Below, one piece after another: positions 49,769 to 61,400 of a stretch of DNA of 64,000 nt. Positions within the stretch are counted from its first letter, which is position 1; every line of letters begins with the position of its first letter. The notes below the pieces were generated by a model. It saw only the letters and a list, made by a program, of their open reading frames with translations, did no database searches and had not been told where the DNA came from. The stretch spans positions 30,815,827 to 30,879,826 of the forward strand of contig OZ022345.1 of assembly GCA_963989245.1 (NCBI GenBank), read 5' to 3'. The stretch comes from Nansenia antarctica. Its lineage: Eukaryota > Chordata > Actinopteri > Argentiniformes > Microstomatidae. Position numbers and translations under genes: made by a program.

Positions 49769-49960
49769 CTTCGCATGCCATCCTCTACCCCGCCTCACAA
49801 CCCTGCAGCAGCGCCGGGTCCCGGGGAACGGTTACCGGTAGACCAGCCCGTGACACCGGACTCCGGTAGCAGCATCTCCCGCGACCAGCCCGTGCCAGCG
49901 GAACATCCGAGCGCGTACGTTTTTCCCGCCGCTTGATGAAATCTGCTACATTACTATATC
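49769..49960 (-). promoter_or_regulatory. CpG-rich 5' region of the receptor gene
   Basis: GC-rich, CpG-containing DNA directly upstream of the first coding exon, unlike the AT-rich introns. It probably holds the 5' UTR and perhaps the promoter. No TATA box identified. Followed by (GATA)n at 49972-49996. Confidence 0.4.
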
Positions 49961-49971
49961 TGCTACTATAG

Positions 49972-49996
49972 TAGATAGATAGATAGATAGATAGAT
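49972..49996. repeat. (GATA)n microsatellite
   Basis: Six TAGA/GATA units. Confidence 0.9.
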
Positions 49997-50134
49997 GTGT
50001 GTAGTAGGTAACACAGCCGTCTGTGCTCTCGTGCGTCTGTGGCGCGACGGTCCAACTCTGCACGAGAGGCTGAAAACGAGGGCGAGCAGCTGCGTGTTGG
50101 CGCGCTCTACTCCACGCGAGGCTACCGCCTCTTA

Positions 50135-50876
50135 CGGCCAAGCTCCACCATGGCCATCGAGCGTTTCGTCAAATGTGCGTTGCGTCTAAAATTGGGATCA
50201 AATGCATTGTAATCAATGAAAGGTGCTCCACCTGCTGCGTTGCGTTGCGTCCGATGGCTGCGTCAAAAGTAGACATTCAAAAAAGTTTGATTTTTGACGG
50301 TGGACGCAGACGTCACAATGAGACGTATATTTGCCCCACGTGGGGCGTGAGATGTATATTTACAATTGTAGTTGTTGGTTATAATTGTATAGCCTATTGG
50401 TTGTTTTCTGGTGTTGTTTTATTGTTTTCCTCTGTTTGTAGTGCACTTGATATTATGATATATATATATATATTATATTTTTTATCAGCTGTTAAATCAC
50501 CACAGCGGTTAATAGAGATAATACCAGATTGAAAATGCTTGTAGCCAACTACTCAGCTATTGCGAACTGCTATTCACGCGAGTCAGCTGTCAATCATCAC
50601 AGGTGCTTGAAAGCTTGTTGCAGGAATGGACGACGAACGGCTGATCCTTGAGGTCGAAAAATATTATTTTTTATATGCGACAAATGACAGATTGTACCAT
50701 GATGCCCAGGTGAAGGACCGAGCATGGGGTGAGATCGGGTCCACACTTAAAAAATGACAGTGGAGCTAGAGTAGAACGTTGACGTTGACGCAACGCAGTA
50801 GGTGGAGCTTGGACAACGGGAAGTTGACGCAACGCCGATGGCGAGTTGACGCAACGCAGCAGGTGGAGCTTGGCCG
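50135..50876. mobile_element. PIF/Harbinger-type MITE
   Basis: Ends CGGCCAAGCTCCACC and GGTGGAGCTTGGCCG are perfect inverted repeats with 3-bp duplication TTA (50132-50134 and 50877-50879), the Harbinger target. Subterminal TTGACGCAACGC motifs repeat. It carries a short MADF-like frame. Confidence 0.9.
50626..50757 (+). pseudogene. MADF/Myb-like DNA-binding domain remnant of Harbinger, 43 aa
   Basis: ATG 50626 opens MDDERLILEVEKYYFLY, then ATNDRLYHDAQVKDRAWGEI and a stop. Known: PIF/Harbinger elements encode a MADF or Myb/SANT-like accessory protein beside the transposase, and LI-EV-K--LY---------K--AW-EI fits the MADF start. The rest of that protein and the transposase are missing. Confidence 0.65.
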
Positions 50877-50879
50877 TTA

Positions 50880-51653
50880 GTCAGCTAGTTAGTCAGTCAG
50901 TCAGTTAGTCAGTCAGTCAGTCAGCTAGTTAGTCAGTTAGTCAGTCAGCTAGTAAGTCAGTCAGCTAGTTAGTCAGTCAGTCAGTTAGTCAGTCAGTTAG
51001 TCAGTCAGCCAGTCAGTCAGTCAGCTAGTTAGTCAGTCAGCTAGTAAGTCAGTCAGTTAGTCAGTCAGCTAGTAAGTCAGTCAGCTAGTTAGTCAGTCAG
51101 TCAGTCAGTCAGCTAGTTAGTCAGTCAGTCAGTCAGCTAGTAAGTCAGTCAGCTAGTTAGTCAGTCAGCTAGTTAGTCAGTCAGCTAGTTAGTCAGTCAG
51201 CTAGTTAGTCAGTCAGTCAGCTAGTTAGTCAGTCAGCTAGTTAGTCAGTCAGTCAGTCAGCTAGTTAGTCAGTCAGCTAGTTAGTCAGTCAGTCAGTCAG
51301 TCAATCAGCTAGTCAGTCAGTCAGCTAGTTAGTCAGTCAGCTAGTTAGTTAGTTAGTTAGTCAGTCAGTCAGTCAGCTAGTTAGTCAGTCAGCTAGTTAG
51401 TCAGTCAGTCAGTCAGCTAGTCAGTCAGTCAGCTAGTTAGTCAGTCAGCTAGTTAGTTAGTTAGTTAGTCAGTCAGTTAGTTAGTTAGTTAGTTAGTTAG
51501 TCAGTCAGCTAGTTAGTTAGTTAATCAGTTAGTCAGTTAGTTAGTTAGTTAGTTAGTCATTCAGACAGTCAGTCAGTCGGTCAGTTAGCTAATCAATCAA
51601 TCAGTTAGTTAATTAGTCAGTTAATCAGTCAATCAGTTAGTTAGCATTTATTT
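50880..51653. repeat. (TCAG/TTAG)n tetranucleotide array, ~770 bp
   Basis: GTCAGTCAGCTAGTTAGT-type variants throughout. Confidence 0.97.
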
Positions 51654-51836
51654 CACTAAATAAAAGAGAAAACTAATAAATTACACCAAAACCAGTTTTA
51701 TGGAGAAGACAGGCTGATTTCAGATGGCTGTGAGAGCGTGAGGTAAGAGACACCAGGATGTGCTGCCTGGATCTCATATCCTACATTCAAATGGGTCAGT
51801 CTTGTCGCAATACGCAATTAAACACACACACTCACA

Positions 51837-51882
<46 letters not shown>

Positions 51883-51886
51883 CACA

Positions 51887-51967
<81 letters not shown>

Positions 51968-52454
51968 ACACACACGGTCACAGGTACAGTAGAGGAACTG
52001 GGACAAGCGACATGCTGCTTCACAGATTTCTGCACCTGGGAACCAGCAGACCTATGGAGTTAATCTTGAGCCAAATTAAATCAAAAGCAAAGAAATATTT
52101 TGTGAGAAAAAAAATCCACTTTGTAAGCAAAAACATAGATCCGTAAGCAAAAACATAGATTTGCACATTTTTTAATATTTTTTTTTGTTCTCAACTCCAA
52201 AACATTTGTTTACAAAGCTCAACTTTCTTTTGCTAAATTAAAATATTTGTTTGCTAAACCTGTTGTTTGCAAAACAACAGCTTTGCAAAACATGAGATTT
52301 GCAAAACATGAGATCACCCATGTTCACCGCATTTTAAACGCAACGTGCGGCCTGGGTACAAAGCATGAGTAAACTTCAAATGTTGGAACAAAGCTGAACT
52401 AGTGCTGTGCTCTAACTTACAAATGTAGCATGTAAACATCTTTCAATGTTCTCC
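51654..52454. repeat. Non-genic DNA with a (CA/CT)n tract
   Basis: CA/CT microsatellite at 51823-51976. The flanks show no supportable gene. TTTGCAAAACA/GTTTGC motifs recur at 52240-52310. Confidence 0.8.
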
Positions 52455-52778
52455 CTAAACCTCAATGTTGTGAAGTCGCACCCTGATTTCTTTGACTCTT
52501 GGACTCTCCTTGGCAGTTCCCACATCAATGCCATACACGGTAGTTTGAAGGAAGGTGAAGAAGCTGGTCAAGGCCTCGTCGTAGGACACAGCAAACACAA
52601 AGTGTGCCTTAAACAGTTCGTCAAAGGCAGCGACAGATGTTTGTACCATGCACGGAATGGCCTTCTGGTCCAGGACGATGTAAAACTTCTGGATACTGCT
52701 CTGCTTTTCTCCGACCGCGAGGAGAAAGGGCTGTGTTGATCCAACTTTGCTGAGGAACGCGTCAATGCTCGTCCCGAC
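52455..52778 (-). CDS. Orphan terminal exon of a SAMD3-like or repeat-family protein
   Basis: A polypyrimidine acceptor TCTTCTTCATCGCTCTATAG precedes GTCGGGACG at 52778, and an open frame runs 107 codons to TAG at 52455. It reads VGTSIDAFLSKVGSTQPFLL, EKQSSIQKFYIVLDQKAIPC, AAFDELFKAHFVFAVSY, FLQTTVYGIDVG and SPRVKEIRVRL. I recognise the pattern (DxLFKxHYVF...FLQTxVYxID...SPRVRE) from the C-terminus of multicopy fish proteins annotated as SAMD3-like. Upstream exons are not seen within the window, so this may be a displaced exon or pseudogene piece. The frame is intact. Confidence 0.55.
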   Translation of the reverse strand, partial: VGTSIDAFLSKVGSTQPFLLAVGEKQSSIQKFYIVLDQKAIPCMVQTSVAAFDELFKAHFVFAVSYDEALTSFFTFLQTTVYGIDVGTAKESPRVKEIRVRLHNIEV

Positions 52779-53150
52779 CTATAGAGCGATGAAGAAGAAA
52801 TTGTTCTTGTGTGTGCTCACACCCAAGAGACAGAAAACATTTTCCACCTTCCCTGGACAGGCATCATCTCAAAATTACATGCATGTATGTTAAAGGTAGT
52901 TTTTTGGCGTATGGAGGGCTGGCGTAAGCTCTTAGCATGGATGATCATGTCTATTCAACCATTTAGAAGTACATTAAAACTGAAGCAGCAGTTTTTTGCT
53001 TGGTTAAAAAAAAACATTTTAAATGATCAATCTGGTACAATATTGGTCTCTTCCTAGAATTACAGTGAATAAAATATACAGTACCAAATTGTTTATCTAT
53101 CGCCCAGAGATGCTTCTTTTCAAGAGCTGTGAAGGGGAGATACTCTAGGC
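52779..53150. other. Non-genic DNA
   Basis: No supported frame or repeat recognised; it would be intron if the exon at 52455-52778 is real. Confidence 0.5.
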
Positions 53151-54546
53151 CACCGCTGGACTGGCCATACAATCTTTCTGCCCGCTGGCAGATGGGCCGC
53201 GCTAGTTTTGGGCCGGTCGGGCCGCCTGACCCCCCCCCCCCCAATTTTTTTTAAATAATAAATAAATAAATGAAATAATCTCGGCCCAAAATAGCACGGC
53301 ATCAACTAGCGCTGAATCAAGCGGAGGCCCCCGTTTATACTAACACATGGGCTGGCCCAATCACATGCTTAGGCCCTGCTGTCCATCGGCCCCCTCCCCC
53401 ACTCTGATCCCTCGGCCGACAACCCAAGTACAGTGTCATGTTCGTAGATAAGATAGTGAAAGGGGGTGCCCAGAAAATTAGGGAGAAAAAAAGTAAGAAG
53501 CTAGCAGAGGATGCCTCAAAATGTCAGAAACTGACAGATATGTTCTCTGCATCGACTGTGGGGGCTAGGCCTACTACAGCTGCGGCTGCCACAGCAACAT
53601 CTTTACCGCTAACTAACGTTAGCACTGATGTGCCGTTAGCAATTGAGGAGGAGACAGAGGACACAGCTAGAGAGGTAAGCAATGTTGTTACTTGGTTTTA
53701 CAAAAGCAAAGTTATGTTAGTCGCTTGCATTGGCCAGATTAAGGGAGCAGCAGCAGAGAATGTCTTATGACTTATGCTAACCCGTACAGGCAGCATGATT
53801 GCATTGCGCTTCACCAGGACTTGGCTGGAATTCATGCACACACAATGATCTCTCTCGTGGTGTAACGTTAGTGCTGCTTGGCTGTGGACTCTATAGCTAA
53901 CGTTAGATGGGGGTGTTCTGCATTTTGTTGCTAGCTAGCAAGTTGAGGTATCACTGTCACTGACATAAATGCAATACCAACAATGGGTGTTAATAATACT
54001 TTTTATTTGGAAAAAAAAGATATAAAAAAAAAATCTACACTAGCCTAGTTCAGAACTAATGAATGCTTTTTATTGCATGGAGAAATAAAACTCATGCAGT
54101 CTGCAACCCAATAATGTTGTCTTGCAACCTTCCATTTGAAATGACTGGGCTTCTGGTGTAACATAATGCAATCATGCAGCCTGTGTGTACATGTAAATGA
54201 GAACTTTGCTGATTTTGACAACCAGTTAGTTTACTTCTCTGTCCATGTCTTGTTGAACCAGGTTGAGCTGCTGCTGCCCTCCCCAGAAAAGCAGAGTGTC
54301 AGGGAAAGAGAGGAAAAGGAGAGAGAAAAAGATGAAACAGAGGAAACAGAGTGCCACGTTCAGGACTTCAATTACTTTGCCTGTCCTGAGCCTTCCATGC
54401 TAGATCACTTTTTAGATTAGGTCGCTAGATTTTTAGATTATTAGTCTTTCAGACTGCCAGCATGTTGATCGGCGGTGTCGGACCGATTGTGTTGGGCCGG
54501 TCTGAGCCACATGGCAGGGCCTAATTTTTGTCCCAGTCCAGCCCTG
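53151..54546 (+). mobile_element. hAT element with two-exon N-terminal fragment
   Basis: Left end CACCGCTGGACTGGCC and right end GGGACTGG-complement CCCAGTCCAGCCCTG are imperfect inverted repeats. A clean 8-bp duplication was not found. A C14 run and a GGGCCGGTCGGGCCG subterminal block lie near 53219; the latter has an inverted counterpart (GTGTCGGACCGATTGTG, GGGCCGGTCTGAG) near 54480-54505. Confidence 0.7.
53438..54420 (+). CDS. Truncated hAT-derived protein, two exons (53438-53674, 54262-54420)
   Basis: Exon 1 from ATG 53438: KGGAQKIREKKSKKLAEDA, KCQKLTDMF, ending TARE at donor GAGAG|GTAAGC. Exon 2 after acceptor TGTTGAACCAG: VELLLPSPEKQSV, acidic/basic repeats, then FACPEPSMLDHFLD and stop. 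Exon 1 is 79 whole codons, so the join is phase 0; total 131 aa. The N-terminus matches the KGGAEKxREKK start of ZMYM/hAT-like transposases in fish. Finger, catalytic and dimerisation domains are missing. Splicing is predicted only. Confidence 0.5.
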
Positions 54547-55291
54547 CTGGGATCATTCGTGATTGGGCTACAAGCAGTCAAATACTAGGTGAACATGTGT
54601 GTAGGACACAAGTAAACTTGGATTTCATGCATTTCAAGTGGCATATTTGTAATCATGACGACGTAGCCGTGTCTAAGAATGCATTTCACCATGTTAATTC
54701 CCAGTATAGTGAAAATACCACCGCTCATCCGTGATCAGACTTAGCTGGGGTGCTGCAGCTGAAGAGTATCAAATAGAGTGCAAAAAAGCAGCAACTGCAC
54801 ATTCAAATCTGTGCAAAAAACGATGTTTATTGCACGCTTTCGGTCCCCAGGCTATCGGACGATGTAAACAACAGCTGTATGACGGGTTTGTATGACGCAG
54901 TTTGACGAGGCTGAAAGCGCACAGGGTTGCCAGATGGGATTGACAATTTACAGCCTAAACTTTCTATAACCTCAAAATCAAGTAGCCCATTCGGCGGTAA
55001 CCCTGGACGCGAAATGCATTTTGGGGAAGCAGTATGCCAAAAGTGTCCATCGTAACAGACTTCAATTTTCCCGGAAGTATTGCTCGCATACTAAATTTCT
55101 CGCATACTCAAATCTCGCATACTGTACAGTGTGAACGCACTACATACTCAAAATCTAGGTCATATCTAGTATGAGTAGTATGCTAGTATGCTATTCCGAA
55201 CACAGCCATTGACTTTTTCTATAATCTATTATATCTCTAACAAAGCTAGCTAGCTAGCTAGCTAACAAGCTAACACTTGTTTGGCTAGCTG

Positions 55292-55341
<50 letters not shown>

Positions 55342-56146
55342 ATGGTGCATGAAACATACTGTACAGTATGTTGCATGTTTAGTAGGTCTGCAACAAATAT
55401 TTATTCATTATGTTTTATCTTTGACAATGTATTTCTTCCTCCCACCATCTCCTATTAGTTTTGTAGAGTAGTGGCATAATTGTGGTGAGCAGTTTCAGTG
55501 GTTTAATAACTGATGCTAACAACGGCGCTATCTACCTTACTCACAAAACAACAAATAACTGTTTAGCTATCCTAAGTAAACAACACAAAATCCTAGTAAA
55601 CAACACATGTAACTCACTAAAACTTACCCAAGAACACAGCAGGTCTGTGTGCAGACGACTGTCCCATGAATAGTGAACTGATGTGGAGATCAATGTCTGA
55701 CATTCCGTTGTCTTCTTCGTCAGATTCGGAGTTCGGAGTTCCCGTTCGGAGTTCCCATTATGTATAGTCCAATATGAAGAAGTTCATTAATTGCCCACTG
55801 TCGATATTTCTGCCTGCTTTTGAAATTATGTTGATAGCATTAGCTTCAGCATCCATCTTGTAAACTTGTAAACAGATCCACACGCAGATGGCTACTTACA
55901 TACAGCTGGGGTGGGTGTGGCTACACACACTGCCACACTAATACCCCCCACCCGACTTTGCTAACTAAATGTAGGTATTTAGTGAATGTAAAACTGTTGG
56001 ATATGATATCGAGTGGGTTCTTCATCGCTTCAATTTTCATCCCATGCCAAAAACCGGAAAACTATTTTTTTCACAACAAGACTTGTTTTGCTCGATTGCG
56101 AGCTTTCACAATTGCCGAGATGCGGACCTTTTAATGAAACCCTGTC

Positions 56147-56147
<1 letters not shown>
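54547..56147. other. Non-genic DNA with short microsatellites
   Basis: (GCTA)n near 55245-55270 and (CA)n at 55292-55337. A ~100-bp block near 54915-55010 shares GGGTTGCCAGAT and a GCCCATTCGGCGGTAACCC motif with the hAT at 278-1956 (there near 1580-1630, in opposite order), suggesting related decayed elements. GCATACT-rich DNA at 55060-55200 resembles MITE ends. No gene supported. Confidence 0.6.
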
Positions 56148-56183
<36 letters not shown>

Positions 56184-56264
56184 CATGTGCTTGAGTGTGT
56201 GTGTGTGTGTGTGTATGTGTGTATGCATGTGCTTGAGTGTATGTGTGTGTGTATGCATGTGCTT

Positions 56265-56301
<37 letters not shown>

Positions 56302-56342
56302 TGTGTGTATGTGCGTGTGTGTGTGTGTATGCATGTGCTTGA

Positions 56343-56376
<34 letters not shown>

Positions 56377-56460
56377 GGGTATGCATGTGCTTGAGTGTGT
56401 GTGTGTGTGTGTTTGTGTGTGTGTGTATTTATCACTGTGTGTTTGTTTGTGCGTGTGTGT

Positions 56461-56492
<32 letters not shown>

Positions 56493-57175
56493 GTGTGGGT
56501 GTGCGTGTGTGCGTGCATGCGTGACACACAACCTGTCCCCAACCTGACCCCAACCTGACCCTAACCTGACCCCAACCTGACCCCAACCTGACCCCAACCT
56601 GACCCTAACCTGACCCTGACCTGACCCCAACCTGACCCTGACCTGACCCTAACCTGACCCTAACTTGACCCCAACCTGACCCTGACCTTGACCTGACCCT
56701 GACCTGACCCTAACCTGACCCTAACCTGACCCTGTCCTGACCCTGTCCTGACCCTGACCCTAACCTGACCCTAACCCGACCCTGACCCTAACCTGACCCT
56801 AACCTGACCCTAACCTGACCCTAACCCTGACCTGATCCTGACCCTAACTCTGACCTGACCCTGACCCTAACCCCAACCTGACCCTGACCTGACCCTGACC
56901 CCAGGTCATTCACTGTCAGCTTATTTATTCATTGGAAGGATCCCCATTAGCTATACCCATAGCCATCAGCTATACCCATAGCCATTAGCTATAGCCATAG
57001 CCATTAGCTATACCCATAGTCATTAGCTATACCCATAGCCATTAGCTTTACCCATAGCCATTAGCTATACCCATAGCCATTAGCTATACCCATAGCCATT
57101 AGCTATTACCCATAGCCATTAGCTATACCCATAGCCATTAGCTATACCCATAGCCATTAGCTATACCCATGAGCT
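56148..57175. repeat. (GT)n, CCTGACCC array and ATTAGCTATACCCATAGCC minisatellite
   Basis: Interrupted (GT)n with TGCATGTGCTTGAG units at 56148-56522; about 380 bp of AACCTGACCCC/TAACCTGACC units at 56527-56905; about 12 copies of an 18-19-bp ATTAGCTATACCCATAGCC unit at 56945-57172. Confidence 0.96.
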
Positions 57176-57326
57176 ACTTTTAGTGGGGTCCACATAAAGC
57201 TCAGTTCAGCTCAGCCTCTCACAGACCTGCAGAACTCAGCAGAGAGAAGAGAACTATGGTGATCTAGAATGATGATTACACCATCACACTGAACAGGACG
57301 ACATCTACACTACAGAACTTCAGTAT

Positions 57327-58034
57327 GGGAGAGAGAGGAGGGAGAGAGGGGGAGGGAGAGAGAGGAGGGAGAGAGAGGGAGTGAGAGAGAGGAGAGAGAG
57401 AGAGGGAGGGAGAGAGAGGAGGGAGAGAGAGGGAGGGAGAGAGAGGAGGGAGAGAGAGGGAGGGAGAGAGGAGAGATAGAGGGAGGGAGAGAGAGGAGGG
57501 AGAGAGAGGGAGGGAGAGAGAGGAGGGAGAGAGAGGGAGGGAGAGAGAGGAGGGAGAGAGGGGGAGGGAGAGAGAGGAGGGAGAGAGAGGGAGGGAGAGA
57601 GAGGAGAGAGAGAGAGAGGGAAAGAGAGGAGGGAGAGAGGGGGAGGGAGAGAGAGGGAGGGAGAGAGAGGAGAGAGAGAGGGAGGGAGAGAGAGGAGGGA
57701 GAGAGAGGGAGGGAGAGAGAGGAGGGAGAGAGAGGAGGGAGAGAGAGGGAGGGAGAGAGAGGAGGGAGAGAGAAGGAGGGAGAGAGAGGAGGGAGAGAGA
57801 GGGAGGGAGAGAGAGGAGAGAGAGGGAGGGAGAGAGAGAGAGGGAGGGAGAGAGAGGAGAGAGAGAGAGGGAGGGAGAGAGAGGAGGGAGAGAGGGGGAG
57901 GGAGAGAGAGGGAGGGAGAGAGGGAGGAGAGAGAGAGAGGGAGGGAGAGAGAGGAGGGAGAGAGATGGAGGGAGGGAGAGGAGGGAGAGAGAAGGAGGGA
58001 GAGAGGGAGAGAGAGGGAGAGAGAGGGAGAGGGA
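57327..58034. repeat. Purine-only GA-rich tract, ~700 bp
   Basis: GGAGGGAGAGAGAGG units with almost no pyrimidine on plus over about 700 bp. Such a strand-asymmetric mirror-repeat tract can form triplex (H-DNA). Confidence 0.97.
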
Positions 58035-58136
58035 TGAGCAGTTGTAATCCTGGAGTGTTAAAGTGCAGATCAGACCAGCGGTTCCACAGATGCTACAGAT
58101 CAGCCGTCATTAGACTCTGAGCCATGACAGCTGCTG

Positions 58137-58140
<4 letters not shown>

Positions 58141-58188
<48 letters not shown>

Positions 58189-58472
58189 CACACATCCCTC
58201 TATCTATTATCTATCTGTCTCTCTCTTCCTCCACCTCTTTATCTGGCCACATGTCGAGGTGGAACACTGAACCCCAGACTGAACCCCAGACTGCTCCCAG
58301 AGGCCCACGCCCTGCATGGTAGCTGGCCGCCACTGGTGTGCGAATGTGTGTGTGAGTGTGTGAATGTGTGTGTGAGTGTGTGAATGTGTGTGTGTGAATG
58401 TGTGTGTGTGAATGTGTGTGTGAGTGTGTGAATGTGTGTGTGTGAATGTGTGTGTGTGAATGTGTGTGTGAA
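58141..58472. repeat. (CA)n and GAATGTGTGTGTGAGTGT minisatellite (left part)
   Basis: CA at 58141-58194; GTGTGAATGTGTGTGTGAGT units from 58331. The minisatellite resumes at 62025 after the foldback element. Confidence 0.95.
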
Positions 58473-61400
58473 CAACCTGGTCTCACACGGGAGCCGTCAG
58501 TATTCGACGTCTGTCGTTCGTCTCCAAACGTCGAATTCCGACGAGAAAACGAGCTCTGAAAGCGCAGGGGTGCGCGTGATATGTGCGCCTGTCGGGCTGC
58601 ACGCCACATTTTGAGATACAAGCGCTTCAACGTTCATTCATTTGGAACTGCGAGAATGAGTAACATTAGACCGATTGCACTTGCATTAATAAAGCGTTAA
58701 TATATTTATTCTTTAAACAAACAAATCTGGGGGAGTGGTCGGAGTTAACGAGATATTGTTCCAATCCATTACCTGGCCATTCAAGTTTGCATTGCCTAGC
58801 GTGTAGGCCCGTGAGAAATTGAGAGCATATAAATCACTAGATGCCTACAACTACGCAATCTGTGGTCATGTACAGTACATCAAATACCATGACATAGATT
58901 CTAAATAAGAACAATATTCCATTTGCTTACAGATTCCGGGGTGGTGTTATTTGCCGATGTCCGTGTGAGTCGTCCGCGAATACATGCGTCTTCCTCTTTG
59001 CTGGATTATTTGTTCATTTGCTTTAATGAAATGACAATAATTAAACAAGTCCTGAGCAGGGCGAACGCAGGTGTAAACATTAGAACAGTCTATCTATTTC
59101 CTCTTCCGGTGCGTGCACGGCACGTGCTACCCCAGGCCACCCCCTGGACACGCCCATGGCTGCACTTGCATTAATTAGTTAGGCCACATCATTAGTTAGG
59201 CCACATCATTTTGAGATACAACCAACGGAGAACAGATTTTAATAGGCCACATTTTGAGATACAACCAACGGAGAACAGATTTTAATAGGCCACATTTTGA
59301 GATACAACCAACGGAGAATAGATTTTAATAACAACAGCAGAAACAATTGTCATCTTCACTGTTTTATTCGCTGTGAATAGGCCTATCAAACTAGGCTATT
59401 TTACAACCCGACGGCAGTGCGCTTCAACGTTCATTCATTTGGAACTGCGAGAATGAGTAACGTTAGCCCGATTGCACTTGCATTAATTATAGGCTACATT
59501 TTGAGACCGGTCGGATCTATTCATACAACAAGGGACACAGCACTTTCCCGTTTTCCCCATATTGTCAGGGTATTTGAGCCTCGGAAAAGCGCTATATAAA
59601 TATAATTTATTTATCAAAGTGGGTGTGGCTTAGACAGTTAGGGGGAGTGGCTTGTATCAAAGTGGGTGTGGCCTGTCGGTGGGGCCGAGCCGAGTCGGAA
59701 AATATCTGAACCGTGTCTGTGGCACCTACGGTTGCGACGCTAAAGTCCTTTAACCTTTAATGTCACACTAGACTAGGCCCAAAAGCCTGAATTAAAGTGC
59801 TGGGGTACGTTTGGGCCCAGGGAACGGGCTGCGAAAGAGTCACACTCACCAAACTTGACACACTCCTTCCCCTTCATGGGACATTGTACCATGTCAACTT
59901 TCACCCTCCTAGGCCATTCACTAGAGGCCTTCATAGGTCTGTGCCCTTTGACTGAAAGGTGCTCCTGCTGGGGTACGTTTGGGCCCAGGGAACGGGCTGC
60001 GAAAGCGTCACACTCACCAAACTCTACACACTCCTTCCCCTTCATGGGACATTCTACCATGTCAACTTTCACCCTCCTAGGCCATTCCCTAGAGGCCCTG
60101 CACGCGACGAAGTGGAAAACTGTAGGGAGCTCTAGTGCTTGATTGGAAGTGCCGTTTGTAAAAAGACATCTTCTCACACGTACAGGCACACAACAAGTAC
60201 AACATGTTGCATTTTCATGCCATTAGGCAACTTGCTTCCTAGCATAGCAGGTCCCTGCTAATATATAGCAGTCGCGTGCAGGGCCTCTAGGGAATGGCCT
60301 AGGAGGGTGAAAGTTGACATGGTACAATGTCCCATGAAGGGGAAGGAGTGTGTAAAGTTTGGTGAGTGTGACTCTTTCGCAGCCCCTTCCCTGGGCCCAA
60401 ACGTACCCTTTTCTCCACAGACACACACAGTGGCCATATAAAGTCATGGACGTATTTCAAAGTCCAAATGGACCTGCTATGCTAGGAAGCAAGTTGCCTA
60501 ATGGCATGAAAATGCAACATGTTGTACTCGTTGTGTGCCTGTACGTGTGAGAAGATGTCTCATTCCAAACGGCACTTCACATCAAGCACTAGAACCTCCC
60601 TACAGTTGTCCGCCGCGTCGCGTGCAGGGCCTCTAGGGAATGGCCTAGGAGGGTGAAAGTTGAAATTGTACAATGTCCCATGAAGGGGAAGGAGTGTGTC
60701 AAGTTTGGTGAGTGTGACTCTTTCGCAGCCCGTTCCCTGGGCCCAAACGTACCCCAGCACTTTAATTCAGGCTTTTGGGCCTAGTCTAGTGTGACATTAA
60801 AGGTTAAAGGACTTTAGCGTCGCAACCGTAGGTGCCACAGACACGGTTTAGATATTTTCCGACTCGGCTCGGCCCCACCGACAGGCCACACCCACTTTGA
60901 TACAAGCCACTCCCCCTAACTGTCTAAGCCACACCCACTTTGATAAATAAATTATATTTATATAGCGCTTTTCCGAGGCTCAAATACCCTGACAATATGG
61001 GGAAAACGGGAAAGTGCTGTGTCCCTTGTTGTATGAATAGATCCGACCGGTCTCAAAATGTAGCCTATAATTAATGCAAGTGCAATCGGGCTAACGTTAC
61101 TCATTCTCGCAGTTCCAAATGAATGAACGTTGAAGCGCACTGCCGTCGGGTTGTAAAATAGGCTAGTTTGATAGGCCTATTGACAGCGAATAAAACAGTG
61201 AAGATGACAATTGTTTCTGCTGTTGTTATTAAAATCTGTTCTCCGTTGGTTGTATCTCAAAATGTGGCCTATTAAAATCTGTTCTCCGTTGGTTGTATCT
61301 CAAAATGATGTGGCCTAACTAATTAATGCAAGTGCAGCCATGGGTGTGTCCAGGGGGTGGCCTGGGGTAGCACGTGCCGTGCACGCACCGGAAGAGGAAA

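Noticed and set aside
56527..56905. CCTAACCC-like array as a chromosome end
   Set aside because: Units are mainly AACCTGACCCC, not TTAGGG, and unique DNA continues on both sides.
59773..60189. 138-codon frame with repeated VKVDMV...CPMKGKECV segments in the foldback element
   Set aside because: It reads across a duplicated ~150-bp module in one arm only, with no start context or known family; treated as chance openness.
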